A DNA stretch of 44,422 nucleotides from Planctomycetaceae bacterium (GCA_027487735.1 JAIYDA010000077.1:1-44422); one strand, 5' to 3'. Positions 1-7,732 are shown, numbered from the stretch's first letter. A program made the numbers and translations. The notes: generated by a model from the letters alone, not told the origin.

Positions 1-669
1 GCCGAGACCGCGAACGGGTCTATCGAGGTGCGCAAGGGTGGGGAGCAGTTGACGGTGCAAGCCCTCATCCGCGCCACCACGCAGGCGCGGGCCGATGCCG
101 TCGCTGTGAACACCGTGACGACCAACGATGGCAGCGTGCGTATCACGCTGGACTGGCCCGGGGGCAAGCGCGAGAGTAATGAGGGCGCATCGCTGGTCAT
201 CACGCTGCCCGAGGCCTCGTCGCTCGAGCTGCGCTCAAGCAACGGACGCATCGAGGTGGGCCCGGGCTTTGCTGCGTCGCACGCCATGCTCGTGAGCAGC
301 AACGGCGCGATCCTGGTGAGCGACTTTGCGGGAAAGGTCTTTGCCGACACCAGCAACGGTCGCATCGAGCTGCTCGACGTGAACGGCGCAAACGCCGACA
401 CCTCGAACGGCGCCATCAACGTGGTGCTGCGCGACAGCGCGAAGGGCCCCGTCACGCTCGATACCAGCAACGGTGCCATCAGCCTCACCTTCGGAAGCAG
501 CCTCGAAGGCACCATCGACCTCGACACCAGCAACGGTTCCATCAGCGTGCAGGCCCCGCGGGCAACGTCGGTTTCGCTCGATCGGTCGTCGGGCAAGGTC
601 GTGCTCAGCGCGGGCGGCACGAGCGTGCTCGACACGAGCAACGGGTCGATCACCGTGAAGCAGCGCTAA
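1..669 (+). CDS. DUF4097-like beta-repeat protein (5' truncated)
   Basis: The reading frame is open at base 1, so the gene starts outside the window; 222 codons are visible before the TAA. The protein is built from about nine short strand-turn repeats with the consensus SNGxIxV (for example SSNGRIEV, TSNGRIEL, TSNGAISL, TSNGSISV, TSNGSITV) at roughly 10-25 residue spacing. This pattern is typical of the DUF4097 / putative adhesin family, which is thought to form a beta-solenoid-like surface or periplasmic domain. The missing N-terminus would carry any signal peptide or membrane anchor. No catalytic motif is visible and the biological role is unknown. The family call rests on the repeat pattern alone. 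Confidence 0.75.
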   Translation, partial: AETANGSIEVRKGGEQLTVQALIRATTQARADAVAVNTVTTNDGSVRITLDWPGGKRESNEGASLVITLPEASSLELRSSNGRIEVGPGFAASHAMLVSSNGAILVSDFAGKVFADTSNGRIELLDVNGANADTSNGAINVVLRDSAKGPVTLDTSNGAISLTFGSSLEGTIDLDTSNGSISVQAPRATSVSLDRSSGKVVLSAGGTSVLDTSNGSITVKQR

Positions 670-754
670 CGCGCTCCCTGAGTTCTCGTTTCCCGGTCAA
701 CTTGTGTTCCTGTGCTGACTAAGCGCGAGCGACGCGCACCGCCCTGAGCAAGTC

Positions 755-1129
755 TCAGCTCGCGCTGCGGAACGTCTCGTTGTACGCGGCACGCCGCGCG
801 AGCTCATTCAGAATCGCCCGGCTCTTGGGCCCCACCTCAAAGAACTCGATGCCCGCCTCGCGCTGGAAGATGCCGACGCGCTTGACCCAGCGCATGCGGC
901 ACAGAATCGCGATCGGGCCATCGGGAGAGTCGACGGTGATGACGAAGCTCTCGCCTCCGTCGGGAAGGCGGAACCGCGTCCGCACCCGCATCCCCGATGC
1001 GGACAGATCGAGCACATCCCCCACCGAGCAGCGGATCTCTTGGCAGAGCACCCGACCATGCCGACGCAAGTCGGTGCGCTTGGGGGCACCATCGTCGCGG
1101 AAGGGGTTGGAGTTGCGCGAAAACCGCAT
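755..1129 (-). CDS. PilZ domain protein, putative c-di-GMP receptor
   Basis: This is a 124-residue single-domain protein. It contains the two PilZ signatures in order: a basic RxxxR-like segment near residue 20 (KRTDLRRHGR) and the D/NxSxxG motif (DLSASGMRV) about 20 residues later, followed by the beta-barrel strands ending in a GIEFFEV strand. PilZ domains bind cyclic di-GMP and act as cytoplasmic effectors for motility, adhesion or exopolysaccharide output. There is no attached enzymatic or membrane domain, so it probably works through a partner protein. It is transcribed opposite to both neighbours. Start ATG at 1129; no strong Shine-Dalgarno is seen. Confidence 0.85.
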   Translation of the reverse strand: MRFSRNSNPFRDDGAPKRTDLRRHGRVLCQEIRCSVGDVLDLSASGMRVRTRFRLPDGGESFVITVDSPDGPIAILCRMRWVKRVGIFQREAGIEFFEVGPKSRAILNELARRAAYNETFRSAS

Positions 1130-1266
1130 GTCTCAGCGTCATCATCGGGTACGAATCCCGCGTTGGCGACCTTTGTTGTCCAAGCATTTCTTCCGCGTGG
1201 GCGTTCGCGCGGCTTATGACGTCCTGCTCGTTCCGCTCCGCACAGGCACGCTGCTGTTATGCGACC

Positions 1267-2457
1267 ATGCTGAAACACCGCGCGCGATCTGGCGTATCGA
1301 TCCTCGCGATGCGATGGCCTGCCCGCACAGCCCGAGCCCTCTTTGCCCTCACCCTTGCAGGGGGTGCTGTGGCTGCGCACGCGGGGCCCTTGCAGCTTGA
1401 ACGCGTGGACGCACAGTGCACGTGGTTGGTGCATGCCGACCTGGACTCGATGCGTGCGAGCGCAGCCGGTCGCGAGATGCTCCGCATCGCCTCCGCGCAG
1501 GTGGAAGAGCTGTTTGAGCCCATGCGCACCAAGCTGGGCGTCGACCTCTCCAGCGAAGTGCGTGGGCTCACGATTTATGGGCCCTCGCTCCGCGAGCGCG
1601 CGGGCGTCACGCTGCTGGACATCGAGCCCGGTGCCGACCTGAGCGAAGTCGCAAAGCTTGGACCTGCCGAGGGCGAAGCGGGCGAGGGCACGCGCGCCCT
1701 CCGCGTCATCGACGATGAGTCGGGGCAGCGCTGGTTCGTCGCGGAGCGCGTGCGCGACACGCGCACCGTGCTCGTGCTGGGCGACGACGAGCAGGCGGTG
1801 CTGCGCGCGGTGGATGTGCTCGAAGGCCGCCGTGGGAGCATGCGCACGAGCGTGGTGCTGAGCATGCTGGGCTCGCAGCTCGCGACGGTGGACGGTGCAG
1901 CGCTGCAAAGCCCGGCCCCCAAGTGGCCCTTTGATCAGTTGCCGACGCTGATGCACGATCGCGTCATGCTGACCCTCGCGATTGCCGAGGTGCCTCAACC
2001 GCGGGAAGCCGGGCCCCGCGAAGCTGCTGCGCCGCGCGATGGTGAGCCCGCAGCGGCCCAATCGCAGGGCGTGCCCACGATCGCCCGCGTGGAGGGCCTG
2101 CTGGCGCGCCTGGGGGAGATTCGCGACGAAACCAGCGCGTCGTGGGTGGAGGCGGACTTGCAGGTGCGGATGCGCGACGAAGCGAGCGCCGCGGACATGC
2201 GGAGCCTGATGCTGCGGGTGCTCACGATGCTCGCGCCGCGAGACGACGCAGCCGCCCCGGGGCAGTGCCCCCCTGGCATCGAGCTTGCGCAGGCGGGCAG
2301 CACGGTGCACCTGCGGGCAAAGGAGCGGCTGGAGGAAGCCGTCGCGGGTCTGCAAGGGGGCGGGGCGGACAAGAGCTTTTCGCTGCTCCGCGTGCTGCGA
2401 CCCCAGCCCGAGGCGAGCGAGCCGCGCGAGGACGTCCCCAAGAACAAGGGGGATTGA
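1267..2457 (+). CDS. secreted protein of unknown function
   Basis: The product is 396 residues from the ATG at 1267. An in-frame ATG at 1309 gives a tidier signal peptide (MRWPARTARALFALTLAGG, then a likely VAAHA cleavage site), and neither start has a clear ribosome binding site. After the signal peptide comes a soluble alpha/beta region containing a WLVHADLDSMRAS segment and no membrane helix. The centre is rich in Ala, Glu and Arg. I do not recognise a family. It ends 155 bp upstream of the ECF sigma gene, in the same direction, so it may share regulation with it. The C-terminus is charged (PEASEPREDVPKNKGD). Confidence 0.6.
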   Translation: MLKHRARSGVSILAMRWPARTARALFALTLAGGAVAAHAGPLQLERVDAQCTWLVHADLDSMRASAAGREMLRIASAQVEELFEPMRTKLGVDLSSEVRGLTIYGPSLRERAGVTLLDIEPGADLSEVAKLGPAEGEAGEGTRALRVIDDESGQRWFVAERVRDTRTVLVLGDDEQAVLRAVDVLEGRRGSMRTSVVLSMLGSQLATVDGAALQSPAPKWPFDQLPTLMHDRVMLTLAIAEVPQPREAGPREAAAPRDGEPAAAQSQGVPTIARVEGLLARLGEIRDETSASWVEADLQVRMRDEASAADMRSLMLRVLTMLAPRDDAAAPGQCPPGIELAQAGSTVHLRAKERLEEAVAGLQGGGADKSFSLLRVLRPQPEASEPREDVPKNKGD

Positions 2458-2545
2458 GCAGGAGCCCCGCTCGCGTGTTATTGGTCTTTGGGTGCTTCAT
2501 GCGCGCACATGGCAATCCGCGGCACCACAACCTCTTTCCGGAGTC

Positions 2546-2583
2546 TGTAACCCTGTCGCCCGGGCGGGCGAAGAACAGGCGTC
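2546..2583 (+). promoter_or_regulatory. possible ECF-type promoter upstream of the sigma gene
   Basis: A TGTAACC box at 2546-2552 lies 61-67 bp before the sigma factor ATG at 2613. TGTAAC-type -35 boxes are common at promoters read by ECF sigma factors, and ECF genes are often autoregulated. The -10 element is unclear: a CGTC at 2580-2583 is further away than the usual spacing. This is a candidate only. Confidence 0.3.
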
Positions 2584-2612
2584 CCTACGCTTTCGACAAA
2601 GGTGAAAACCGC

Positions 2613-3329
2613 ATGCTGCGTGTCCCAGCGATCGCCAAGCCCAAGCCCTTGTCCACTGCTGGAGCGATGCCCCCGCTCTCGCAGCAAACGCCCGAGGAGC
2701 TCGCGGTGCGAGCCCAGCAAGGTGGCGGCCCCGCCGTCGCATGCTTTGGTGAGCTGGTGACGCGCTTTCACACCCGGTTGTTCAACTTCTTGCTGCGCCG
2801 CACGCGCAGCCGGGCGGATGCCGAAGAGCTGACGCAGGAAGCATTTACGCGCGCGTGGGAGCGGCTGCACAGCTACGACCCGGGTTGGAAGTTCAGCACG
2901 TGGCTCTACACGATCGCAGCGCGGCTTGCGGTGAGCAAGCATCGCAAGCTGCATCGCGAGATCGTGGTCGAGGCGTTTGATCGGGGCGGATCGCTGGATG
3001 CCGACAGGCTGGCGCAGCACGAGGACAGGCGTGCGGGGCAACTGCTGTGGCAAGCAGCCGAGCAGGAGCTGAGCCGAGATCAGTACACCGCGCTGTGGCT
3101 GCGATACGTCGAGGACATGTCGATTGGCGAGATTGCGCGGGTGCTTGGGAAGGCGGAGGTTGGGGTGCGGGTGAGCTTGTTCCGGGCGCGTGCGTCGCTC
3201 GCGAAACGGGCTCAGCGCGAGGGGTGGCTGCCACTGATTGACATTCGCAGCGACGTGAGTGCGGCAGCCCGCGGCGCGCTGCACGATGAAGAGGGCATGG
3301 CGCAGGTCGCCGGCGGGGGTGCGTCGTGA
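2613..3329 (+). CDS. ECF-family RNA polymerase sigma factor (sigma-70, group 4)
   Basis: The product is 238 residues. Region 2 is recognisable (ADAEELTQEAFTRAWERL, then WKFSTWLYTIAARLAVSKHRK, the core-binding and -10 recognition helices) and is followed by a linker and a region 4 helix-turn-helix (LWLRYVEDMSIGEIARVLGK ... VRVSLFRARASLAKR). The ATG at 2613 has an AAGGTG Shine-Dalgarno 7-8 nt upstream; the frame stays open further upstream without a credible start. The N-terminal 45 residues and the roughly 35-residue C-terminal tail after region 4 are extra to the core domains. The stop codon overlaps the start of the next gene (TGATG), so the two are translationally coupled. The target regulon is unknown. 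Confidence 0.88.
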   Translation: MLRVPAIAKPKPLSTAGAMPPLSQQTPEELAVRAQQGGGPAVACFGELVTRFHTRLFNFLLRRTRSRADAEELTQEAFTRAWERLHSYDPGWKFSTWLYTIAARLAVSKHRKLHREIVVEAFDRGGSLDADRLAQHEDRRAGQLLWQAAEQELSRDQYTALWLRYVEDMSIGEIARVLGKAEVGVRVSLFRARASLAKRAQREGWLPLIDIRSDVSAAARGALHDEEGMAQVAGGGAS

Positions 3330-3982
3330 TGCGGCTGCTGACCATGCTGCGTTCGTCGCGCGCGCTGGACTGCGGCAAGCCCCACCGCGTGGAGAAGCAG
3401 CAGGCGCTCGTGCATGCCGCGCTGCGGGATGCGGCGGGCGTGCAGGCGGAGCGCGACGACACCGAGACGCGATCGATGCGGCTGCGAGCGATCATGGAGC
3501 GCGTGCACCAGGCTGGCGCGCCGACGCCCTTGCCCTGGTGGCAGGCGCGGCGCGGCGTGCTGCTCTCGGCGCTTGCGCTGTTTGTGGGCGGGGCGGGCGT
3601 GCTGGTGCATGCACGCGTGAGTGCGCAGCCTCAGTGGCTGGATTCGCTGCCTGTGGTGCGTGCGCTGTGGAGCGAGCGGGCAGAGAGCACGCTCGCGAGC
3701 GGCGAGCTGCGGATGACCGACGACGCGGTGCTGGCGTGCGCTGAGGCGCCGGTGCTGCGCGAGGGCGAGCCTTGGATGAGTGTGCGGCCTGAGCTGGCGG
3801 CGAAGCGCGAGGCGCAGCTGGCGGTTGCGGAGCTGCGCCGTCGCACGAATGACGCCGAGAGCGGCACGGCGCTCGCGCTGACACCTGAGCTTGCGAAAGA
3901 GGCGAGCGTGCTGCGGGCGCAGCTGGATGAGGCGACGCAGACGATGCTGTCGAGGCTGCCTGGGCAGGGGGAGCCCAAGTAA
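3329..3982 (+). CDS. single-pass membrane protein, putative anti-sigma factor
   Basis: The product is 217 residues, starting at the ATG that overlaps the sigma factor stop by one base (a GTG codon just before it, at 3326, is the alternative). About 75 cytoplasmic residues precede one membrane helix (GVLLSALALFVGGAGVLVHA), and about 120 helical, Glu/Ala-rich residues follow outside. This topology and the coupling to an ECF sigma gene suggest a cognate anti-sigma factor. However, the zinc-binding HxxxCxxC motif of the ZAS class is absent, so the role is inferred from position and topology. The C-terminal half (EAQLAVAELRRR ... VLRAQLDEATQTMLSRL) looks coiled-coil. Confidence 0.55.
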   Translation: MRLLTMLRSSRALDCGKPHRVEKQQALVHAALRDAAGVQAERDDTETRSMRLRAIMERVHQAGAPTPLPWWQARRGVLLSALALFVGGAGVLVHARVSAQPQWLDSLPVVRALWSERAESTLASGELRMTDDAVLACAEAPVLREGEPWMSVRPELAAKREAQLAVAELRRRTNDAESGTALALTPELAKEASVLRAQLDEATQTMLSRLPGQGEPK

Positions 3983-4017
3983 GGGCGTGAGCCGTGGTGG
4001 CCCGAGTGGCATTGGTG

Positions 4018-4038
4018 GCTCAGCCGTCTCGGCTGAGC
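4018..4038. repeat. 21-nt palindromic repeat, GTCTC core variant
   Basis: Perfect 8-nt arms (GCTCAGCC / GGCTGAGC) flank a 5-nt GTCTC core. It has the same architecture (8+5+8, with GAGAC or GTCTC at the centre) as the elements at 4127 and 6916 but different arm sequence. It lies 36 bp after the putative anti-sigma gene and could also act as a transcript-end hairpin, though no T-run follows. Confidence 0.6.
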
Positions 4039-4126
4039 ATTCGGCGAGGGCTGTTTCCATAGTGCGGTATGTGTTGGCGGCGCGGGGTGGCGTGATGGTG
4101 AAGTGCGGGAGCGTGGGGCGCGGAGG

Positions 4127-4175
4127 GCACAGGCGAGACGCCTGTGCCACCAGTTTGTGCCACCGGCTTGTGCCA
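4127..4175 (+). repeat. palindromic repeat element with 13-nt tandem tail, copy 1
   Basis: A 21-nt palindrome (GCACAGGC-GAGAC-GCCTGTGC, 4127-4147) runs into degenerate 13-nt units ending in TTGTGCCAC (4151-4163 and 4164-4176). The first 24 nt are identical to copy 2 at 6916, in the same orientation. The two copies flank the crtI-like / acyltransferase gene pair. Confidence 0.75.
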
Positions 4176-4230
4176 CGAGTATGAGAACACAAGACAGCAA
4201 AGGGCCCATGCAATCTGGGCGGGGGGGCTG

Positions 4231-4249
4231 AGCGAATGCTACATTCGCT
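4231..4249. promoter_or_regulatory. perfect 8-bp inverted repeat just before the desaturase start (candidate operator)
   Basis: AGCGAATG-CTA-CATTCGCT has perfect 8-nt arms around a 3-nt centre and ends 8 nt before the ATG at 4258. It could bind a dimeric repressor or form an RNA hairpin that masks the start codon. There is no Shine-Dalgarno in this interval. Confidence 0.4.
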
Positions 4250-4257
4250 TGTCCACT

Positions 4258-5970
4258 ATGCCCACCACACCCCACATCGTTCTTGTCGGCGGCGGCCTTG
4301 CGGGCCTCGCCAGCGCGGTTGAGCTTGCGTCCTTGGGCGCACGCGTGACGCTGATTGAGCGCAACGCCCACCTGGGCGGGAAGATGAACATCCTGCGCGA
4401 GCGGGGCTTTACGTTTGACATGGGGCCCACGATCATCACGCTGCCTCAGGTGCTGCGCGGCATCATCCGTCGCAGCGGGCGCAAGCCCGAGGACTATTTG
4501 CACCTGGTGAACCTCGACCCGCAGTGGCGCTGCATGTATGAGGATGGCACGGTGATCGACCTTCGTGCGGGCGAGGCAGCGATGCGGGCGGAGCTGGAGC
4601 GCGTGCTGCCCGGCACCGACGCTGCGGCGGGCTATGCGAGCTTTGTGCAGTATGCGCGGCGGATGATGGGGCTGTCGGAGAAGGTGTTCTATTACCGCGA
4701 TCTGGGCGGCGTGACGGACATGATGAAGAAGCCCCCCACCGAGCCCGGGCTGCTGAGTGACGTGCTCGCGATGCGGATGCACAGCACGGTGGCGGGCACG
4801 ATCGCCAAGCACGTGCGCGAGCCGCACGTGCAGCAGATGTGCGAGCACTTCTTGCAGTATGTGGGCTCCTCGCCCTTCCTCGCGCCGGCGATTTTGTCGC
4901 TCATCGCGGCGGCGCAGGCGGACCACGGGTGCTGGTATGCCCTGTCGCCTCGGGAGGGCACGCGGGTGGAGGCTGGGGGCGCATATGAGGGGGGCGGAAC
5001 GCGGATGGTGGCGCGAAGCCTGGAGCGGATTCTGCGTGAGCTGCCCAACGTGGAGATCATCACGGGGTGCGGCGTGCGGAAGATGCTGGAGGAGAAGGCC
5101 GGAGCGTCGCAGGGCCAGGCATCCGGTCGGCTGCGGGGTGTGGTGCTGGATGATGGGCGCGAGATTCTGGCGGATGCGGTGGTGAGCAACTGCGACGTGC
5201 AGCGGACCTATCGCGACCTGCTGGGCACCGAGGAGGCGCAGCGCGAGCAAAGCGCGATTGCGCGAGACTACACGCCCGCGTGCAGCGGTGTGGTGCTGTA
5301 TCTGGGGCTGGACAAGCAGTATCAGCACTTTGCGCACCACAACTTCTTGTTCAGCAAGCACAGCCACGACGAGTTTGAGGACATCTACACGCGCGGCGTG
5401 CCCGCGAAGGACCCGACGCTGTATCTCGCGGTGCCGAGCCGCACGGATGCCTCGCAGGCTCCGCCCGGAGGCGAGGCGTTTTACATCCTCGTGCACACGG
5501 CGTACTTGCGGCCTGGGCAAACGTGGGAGGGCAAGGGGGGCTTGCTGGAGCAGTATCGCCCGGTGATCATCGACAAGCTGAAGCGGTTTGGGTGCGCGGA
5601 CATCGAGAAGCACATCGTGGTGGAGCGCAGCTTGACGCCCCAGTCGATTGATCGCATGTACAACGCAGAGGGCGGGGCGATCTATGGGCTTGCGAGCCAT
5701 GGCAAGCTCAAGGGCGGGTTTAAGCCTCGCAATCGCAGCCGGGTGTATCGCAATCTCTATCTCGCGGGCGGAAGCGCGAACCCGGGGCCTGGCGTGCCCA
5801 TGGTGCTGATGAGCGGGGTGACGGCGGCGCGGAGCGCGGCGCTGGACCTTGGGCTCGTGAGCGATGCCAGCGTGGAGATGGGCAAGGGCGTGGAGGAGGG
5901 GAGCCCGCTGCTGACGTCGGCCACGACGACAAGCCGGGAGGCACGCGAGGCGGTCATGGCGAGCCGGTGA
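4258..5970 (+). CDS. CrtI-family carotenoid desaturase/oxidoreductase (phytoene desaturase-like)
   Basis: This is a 570-residue FAD-dependent amine-oxidase-fold enzyme. The N-terminus carries the dinucleotide-binding GGGLAG motif at residues 11-16 within a beta-alpha-beta unit, followed by an acidic ER and LGGKM. The C-terminus carries the CrtI signature (NLYLAGGSANPGPGVPMVLMSG). Members dehydrogenate, isomerise or oxidise polyene chains such as phytoene or 4,4'-diapophytoene at the membrane. Which step this one performs cannot be told from sequence alone. The last 50 residues (after VTAARSAALDLG) are an extra Ser/Glu-rich tail. The ATG at 4258 starts the conserved FAD fold directly. The next gene, 35 bp downstream, is a PlsC-like acyltransferase, as in C30 carotenoid clusters where the pigment is acylated. 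Confidence 0.85.
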   Translation: MPTTPHIVLVGGGLAGLASAVELASLGARVTLIERNAHLGGKMNILRERGFTFDMGPTIITLPQVLRGIIRRSGRKPEDYLHLVNLDPQWRCMYEDGTVIDLRAGEAAMRAELERVLPGTDAAAGYASFVQYARRMMGLSEKVFYYRDLGGVTDMMKKPPTEPGLLSDVLAMRMHSTVAGTIAKHVREPHVQQMCEHFLQYVGSSPFLAPAILSLIAAAQADHGCWYALSPREGTRVEAGGAYEGGGTRMVARSLERILRELPNVEIITGCGVRKMLEEKAGASQGQASGRLRGVVLDDGREILADAVVSNCDVQRTYRDLLGTEEAQREQSAIARDYTPACSGVVLYLGLDKQYQHFAHHNFLFSKHSHDEFEDIYTRGVPAKDPTLYLAVPSRTDASQAPPGGEAFYILVHTAYLRPGQTWEGKGGLLEQYRPVIIDKLKRFGCADIEKHIVVERSLTPQSIDRMYNAEGGAIYGLASHGKLKGGFKPRNRSRVYRNLYLAGGSANPGPGVPMVLMSGVTAARSAALDLGLVSDASVEMGKGVEEGSPLLTSATTTSREAREAVMASR

Positions 5971-6005
5971 GGAAGGGCGCGGAGCGGTGTGGGTGGTGTT
6001 GATCG

Positions 6006-6839
6006 ATGGCCAGCGGTGTGATGCAACCTTCGCAGCTCATTCCCGGTGCGTACTCGGCACGGTTCGTGCAGTTCTTCACGTGGTACACGAAGCGGCTGTT
6101 TTGCAAGAAGTTCTTTGCGGTGCGGCTTGCGCGGGGGAGCGCGGAGGTGCTGCTCGCGCTGCGGCAGCATCGCGGGCCAGCGATGATTGCGATGACGCAC
6201 AGCAGCTGGTGGGACCCGCTTGTCGCGCTGCTGCTGGGGACGCTGTGCCCGGCGAGGCAGGCGTGCGCGCCGATGGATGAGGCGATGCTGCGGAAGTTTG
6301 GGTTCTTTCGCAGGCTGGGCATCTTTGGCATTCGGCCCGAGGACCCGCGCGGGCTGCCCGCGATGGCGGCGTATGTGCTGGACCGCTTTGCCCAGGAGTC
6401 GCAGGCAACGCTCTGGATCACGCCTCAGGGGCGGTTTTGCGATGTGCGAGAGCCTATCGAGCTGCGGCCTGGGGCGGCGGCGGTGGCGGCAAGGGCGCAG
6501 CGACAGGGGATGAAGCTGGAGGTGGTGGTTGTGGCGGTGGAGTATGGGTTTTGGGTGGACCAGAAGCCTGAGGTGTTTGTACGCGCTGCGCGGGTGGAGG
6601 CGGAGGAAAGCGCGGCGGACGCGAGCGGCACGCTGAGCACGGCTGCGTGGCAGCGGAAGCTGCAAGAGGCGATGCAGCGGTGTGCGGATGAGCTTGCGAC
6701 GCTGGTGCGGGCGCGGGATGCGAGCGCGTTTGAGAGCCTGATCACGGCTGGGGGCGGGATCAATCCGGCGATGGATGCATGGCAGCGGCTGCGGGGGACG
6801 GATGCGCGGGTGGTGGATCGGACGAAGGCGGGTGGGTGA
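6006..6839 (+). CDS. PlsC-family acyltransferase (1-acylglycerol-3-phosphate acyltransferase-like)
   Basis: The product is 277 residues. The catalytic HX4D box is present as HSSWWD (His65, Asp70) in a PlsC-like context. The second conserved block, usually FPEGTR, appears as WITPQGRF (residues 137-144), so the usual Glu-Gly-Thr is replaced by Gln-Gly-Arg. This suggests an acceptor other than ordinary lysophosphatidate. It follows the CrtI-family gene by 35 bp in the same direction. I infer that it acylates a carotenoid or carotenoid glycoside, as CrtO-type acyltransferases do in staphyloxanthin-like pathways; a plain phospholipid role is the alternative. Start at ATG 6006; ATG 6021 is also possible. 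No Shine-Dalgarno is seen. Confidence 0.7.
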   Translation: MASGVMQPSQLIPGAYSARFVQFFTWYTKRLFCKKFFAVRLARGSAEVLLALRQHRGPAMIAMTHSSWWDPLVALLLGTLCPARQACAPMDEAMLRKFGFFRRLGIFGIRPEDPRGLPAMAAYVLDRFAQESQATLWITPQGRFCDVREPIELRPGAAAVAARAQRQGMKLEVVVVAVEYGFWVDQKPEVFVRAARVEAEESAADASGTLSTAAWQRKLQEAMQRCADELATLVRARDASAFESLITAGGGINPAMDAWQRLRGTDARVVDRTKAGG

Positions 6840-6857
6840 GGGTGGACTGGGGCAGGG

Positions 6858-6885
6858 AAGAAAAAACCCGCGCTGGGGGCGCGGG
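6858..6885 (-). terminator. rho-independent terminator for the DUF3467 gene
   Basis: On the minus strand a 7-bp stem (CCCGCGC / GCGCGGG) with a 5-nt loop is followed by a T-run (read as AAAAAA at 6861-6866 on plus). It lies 112 bp past the stop of the minus-strand gene at 6998 and just after the end of the plus-strand acyltransferase. Confidence 0.75.
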
Positions 6886-6915
6886 TGTGTGGGGACAGGT
6901 TTGGAGAGCGAGGAT

Positions 6916-6978
6916 GCACAGGCGAGACGCCTGTGCCACCTGTCAGTGTCACCTTTCAGTGCCACCATTACTCTGCCA
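6916..6978 (+). repeat. palindromic repeat element with 13-nt tandem tail, copy 2
   Basis: The 24 nt from 6916 to 6939 are identical to 4127-4150 (GCACAGGC-GAGAC-GCCTGTGC then CAC). Degenerate 13-14-nt units ending in GTGTCAC, GTGCCAC and CTGCCAC follow. It sits between the acyltransferase and the DUF3467 gene, which converge here. Confidence 0.75.
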
Positions 6979-6997
6979 CCGAACCGCAAAGAACGGC

Positions 6998-7327
6998 TTA
7001 CTGGGTGAGGCGGGGGTTGTTGCCGCCGGCCTGGCGCTGGCCCAGGCTGATCTCGCCGTTGCGCTCTTCATACTGGCGGACGACCTGGCCGAGGCTGATG
7101 GCGAGGCGCTTGGCGCCCTGCCAGTTCATGACGACGCGGCTGCCGACGCTGAAGAGCAGCGCGGGCTGGTTGTCTGGGCCTGGGACGGGCAGGTTCATGC
7201 CGAAGTCGAGGACGACTTCGTCCTGGGTCGTGCTCGTGCGAATGGTGTTCGCGTAGGTGGTTGCCATCTTGCTCTCGTCGATGCGGAGCTGGATCTGACG
7301 GCTGTCTTGCTGTTGGTTTTCGCCCAT
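6998..7327 (-). CDS. DUF3467 domain protein
   Basis: This is a small 109-residue protein. The ATG at 7327 is chosen over an upstream in-frame extension because a strong AGAGGAAAG ribosome binding site precedes it and the family homology begins there. The DUF3467 pattern is clear: YANTIRTSTTQDEVVLDFGM near the middle, then GSRVVMNWQGAKRLAISLGQ and a terminal YEERNGEI. The family is common in bacteria and has no established function. The N-terminus is Gln-rich (MGENQQQDSRQIQLRIDESK). It is a monocistronic unit with its own terminator. Confidence 0.8.
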   Translation of the reverse strand: MGENQQQDSRQIQLRIDESKMATTYANTIRTSTTQDEVVLDFGMNLPVPGPDNQPALLFSVGSRVVMNWQGAKRLAISLGQVVRQYEERNGEISLGQRQAGGNNPRLTQ

Positions 7328-7732
7328 GGCTTTCCTCTTTGCATCACGTTGCGTGCGGTGTGTTGGGTTGCGAGAGGCGTCCGACGTTTGGACGCACCTC
7401 GCCGCACTGGTTTTCAGGACTGTTGTGCAGGCCCGATGGAATGAACTCACAACTCAGGGGTTGTTTGTCGGTGTCCGGCGCATCTCTGCACCCCACGGTG
7501 CGGAAAGGAGGCAACGGACAATCCGCCGACACACAAAGCGCCGCATGCCGTGGTTTCAGGCGGTGCGAGACGCAAGGCAGGAGGTCTGGCACGCGTGGGG
7601 CAGCACGCGAAGCCCGTCCGCATGGGTGGGCGTCGCGGATGCGAGGGCGTGCCAGGCCTAGGGGGCTGGCGGTCCCAAGTCGTTCGCGGCCAACACTTTC
7701 GTGCGGGCGTGGGCGAGACGGAAAAGGACCAA
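7328..7732. other. 405-bp interval without a recognised gene
   Basis: Between the DUF3467 start and tRNA-Leu I see no convincing coding region: the short frames present lack a ribosome binding site and family features. It contains a small hairpin (GCGTCC / GGACGC near 7376-7395). It should hold the promoter of the DUF3467 gene and the 3' trailer of tRNA-Leu. A small RNA gene is possible but I could not match 4.5S/SRP RNA, 6S RNA or RNase P core motifs. Confidence 0.5.

Noticed and set aside
1..669. CRISPR or DNA-level repeat array
   Set aside because: The repetition is at protein level (SNGxIxV strands); the DNA units differ in length and sequence, with no spacers.
4127..6978. Insertion sequence or transposon with the repeats as ends
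   Set aside because: No transposase is between the copies, and the copies are direct, not inverted; kept only as a repeat-element finding.
7440..7600. 4.5S/SRP RNA, 6S RNA or RNase P RNA in the interval before tRNA-Leu
   Set aside because: A CGGAAAGGAGGCAACGG stretch looked suggestive, but it is not placed in a stem that fits SRP helix 8, and RNase P and 6S core motifs are missing.
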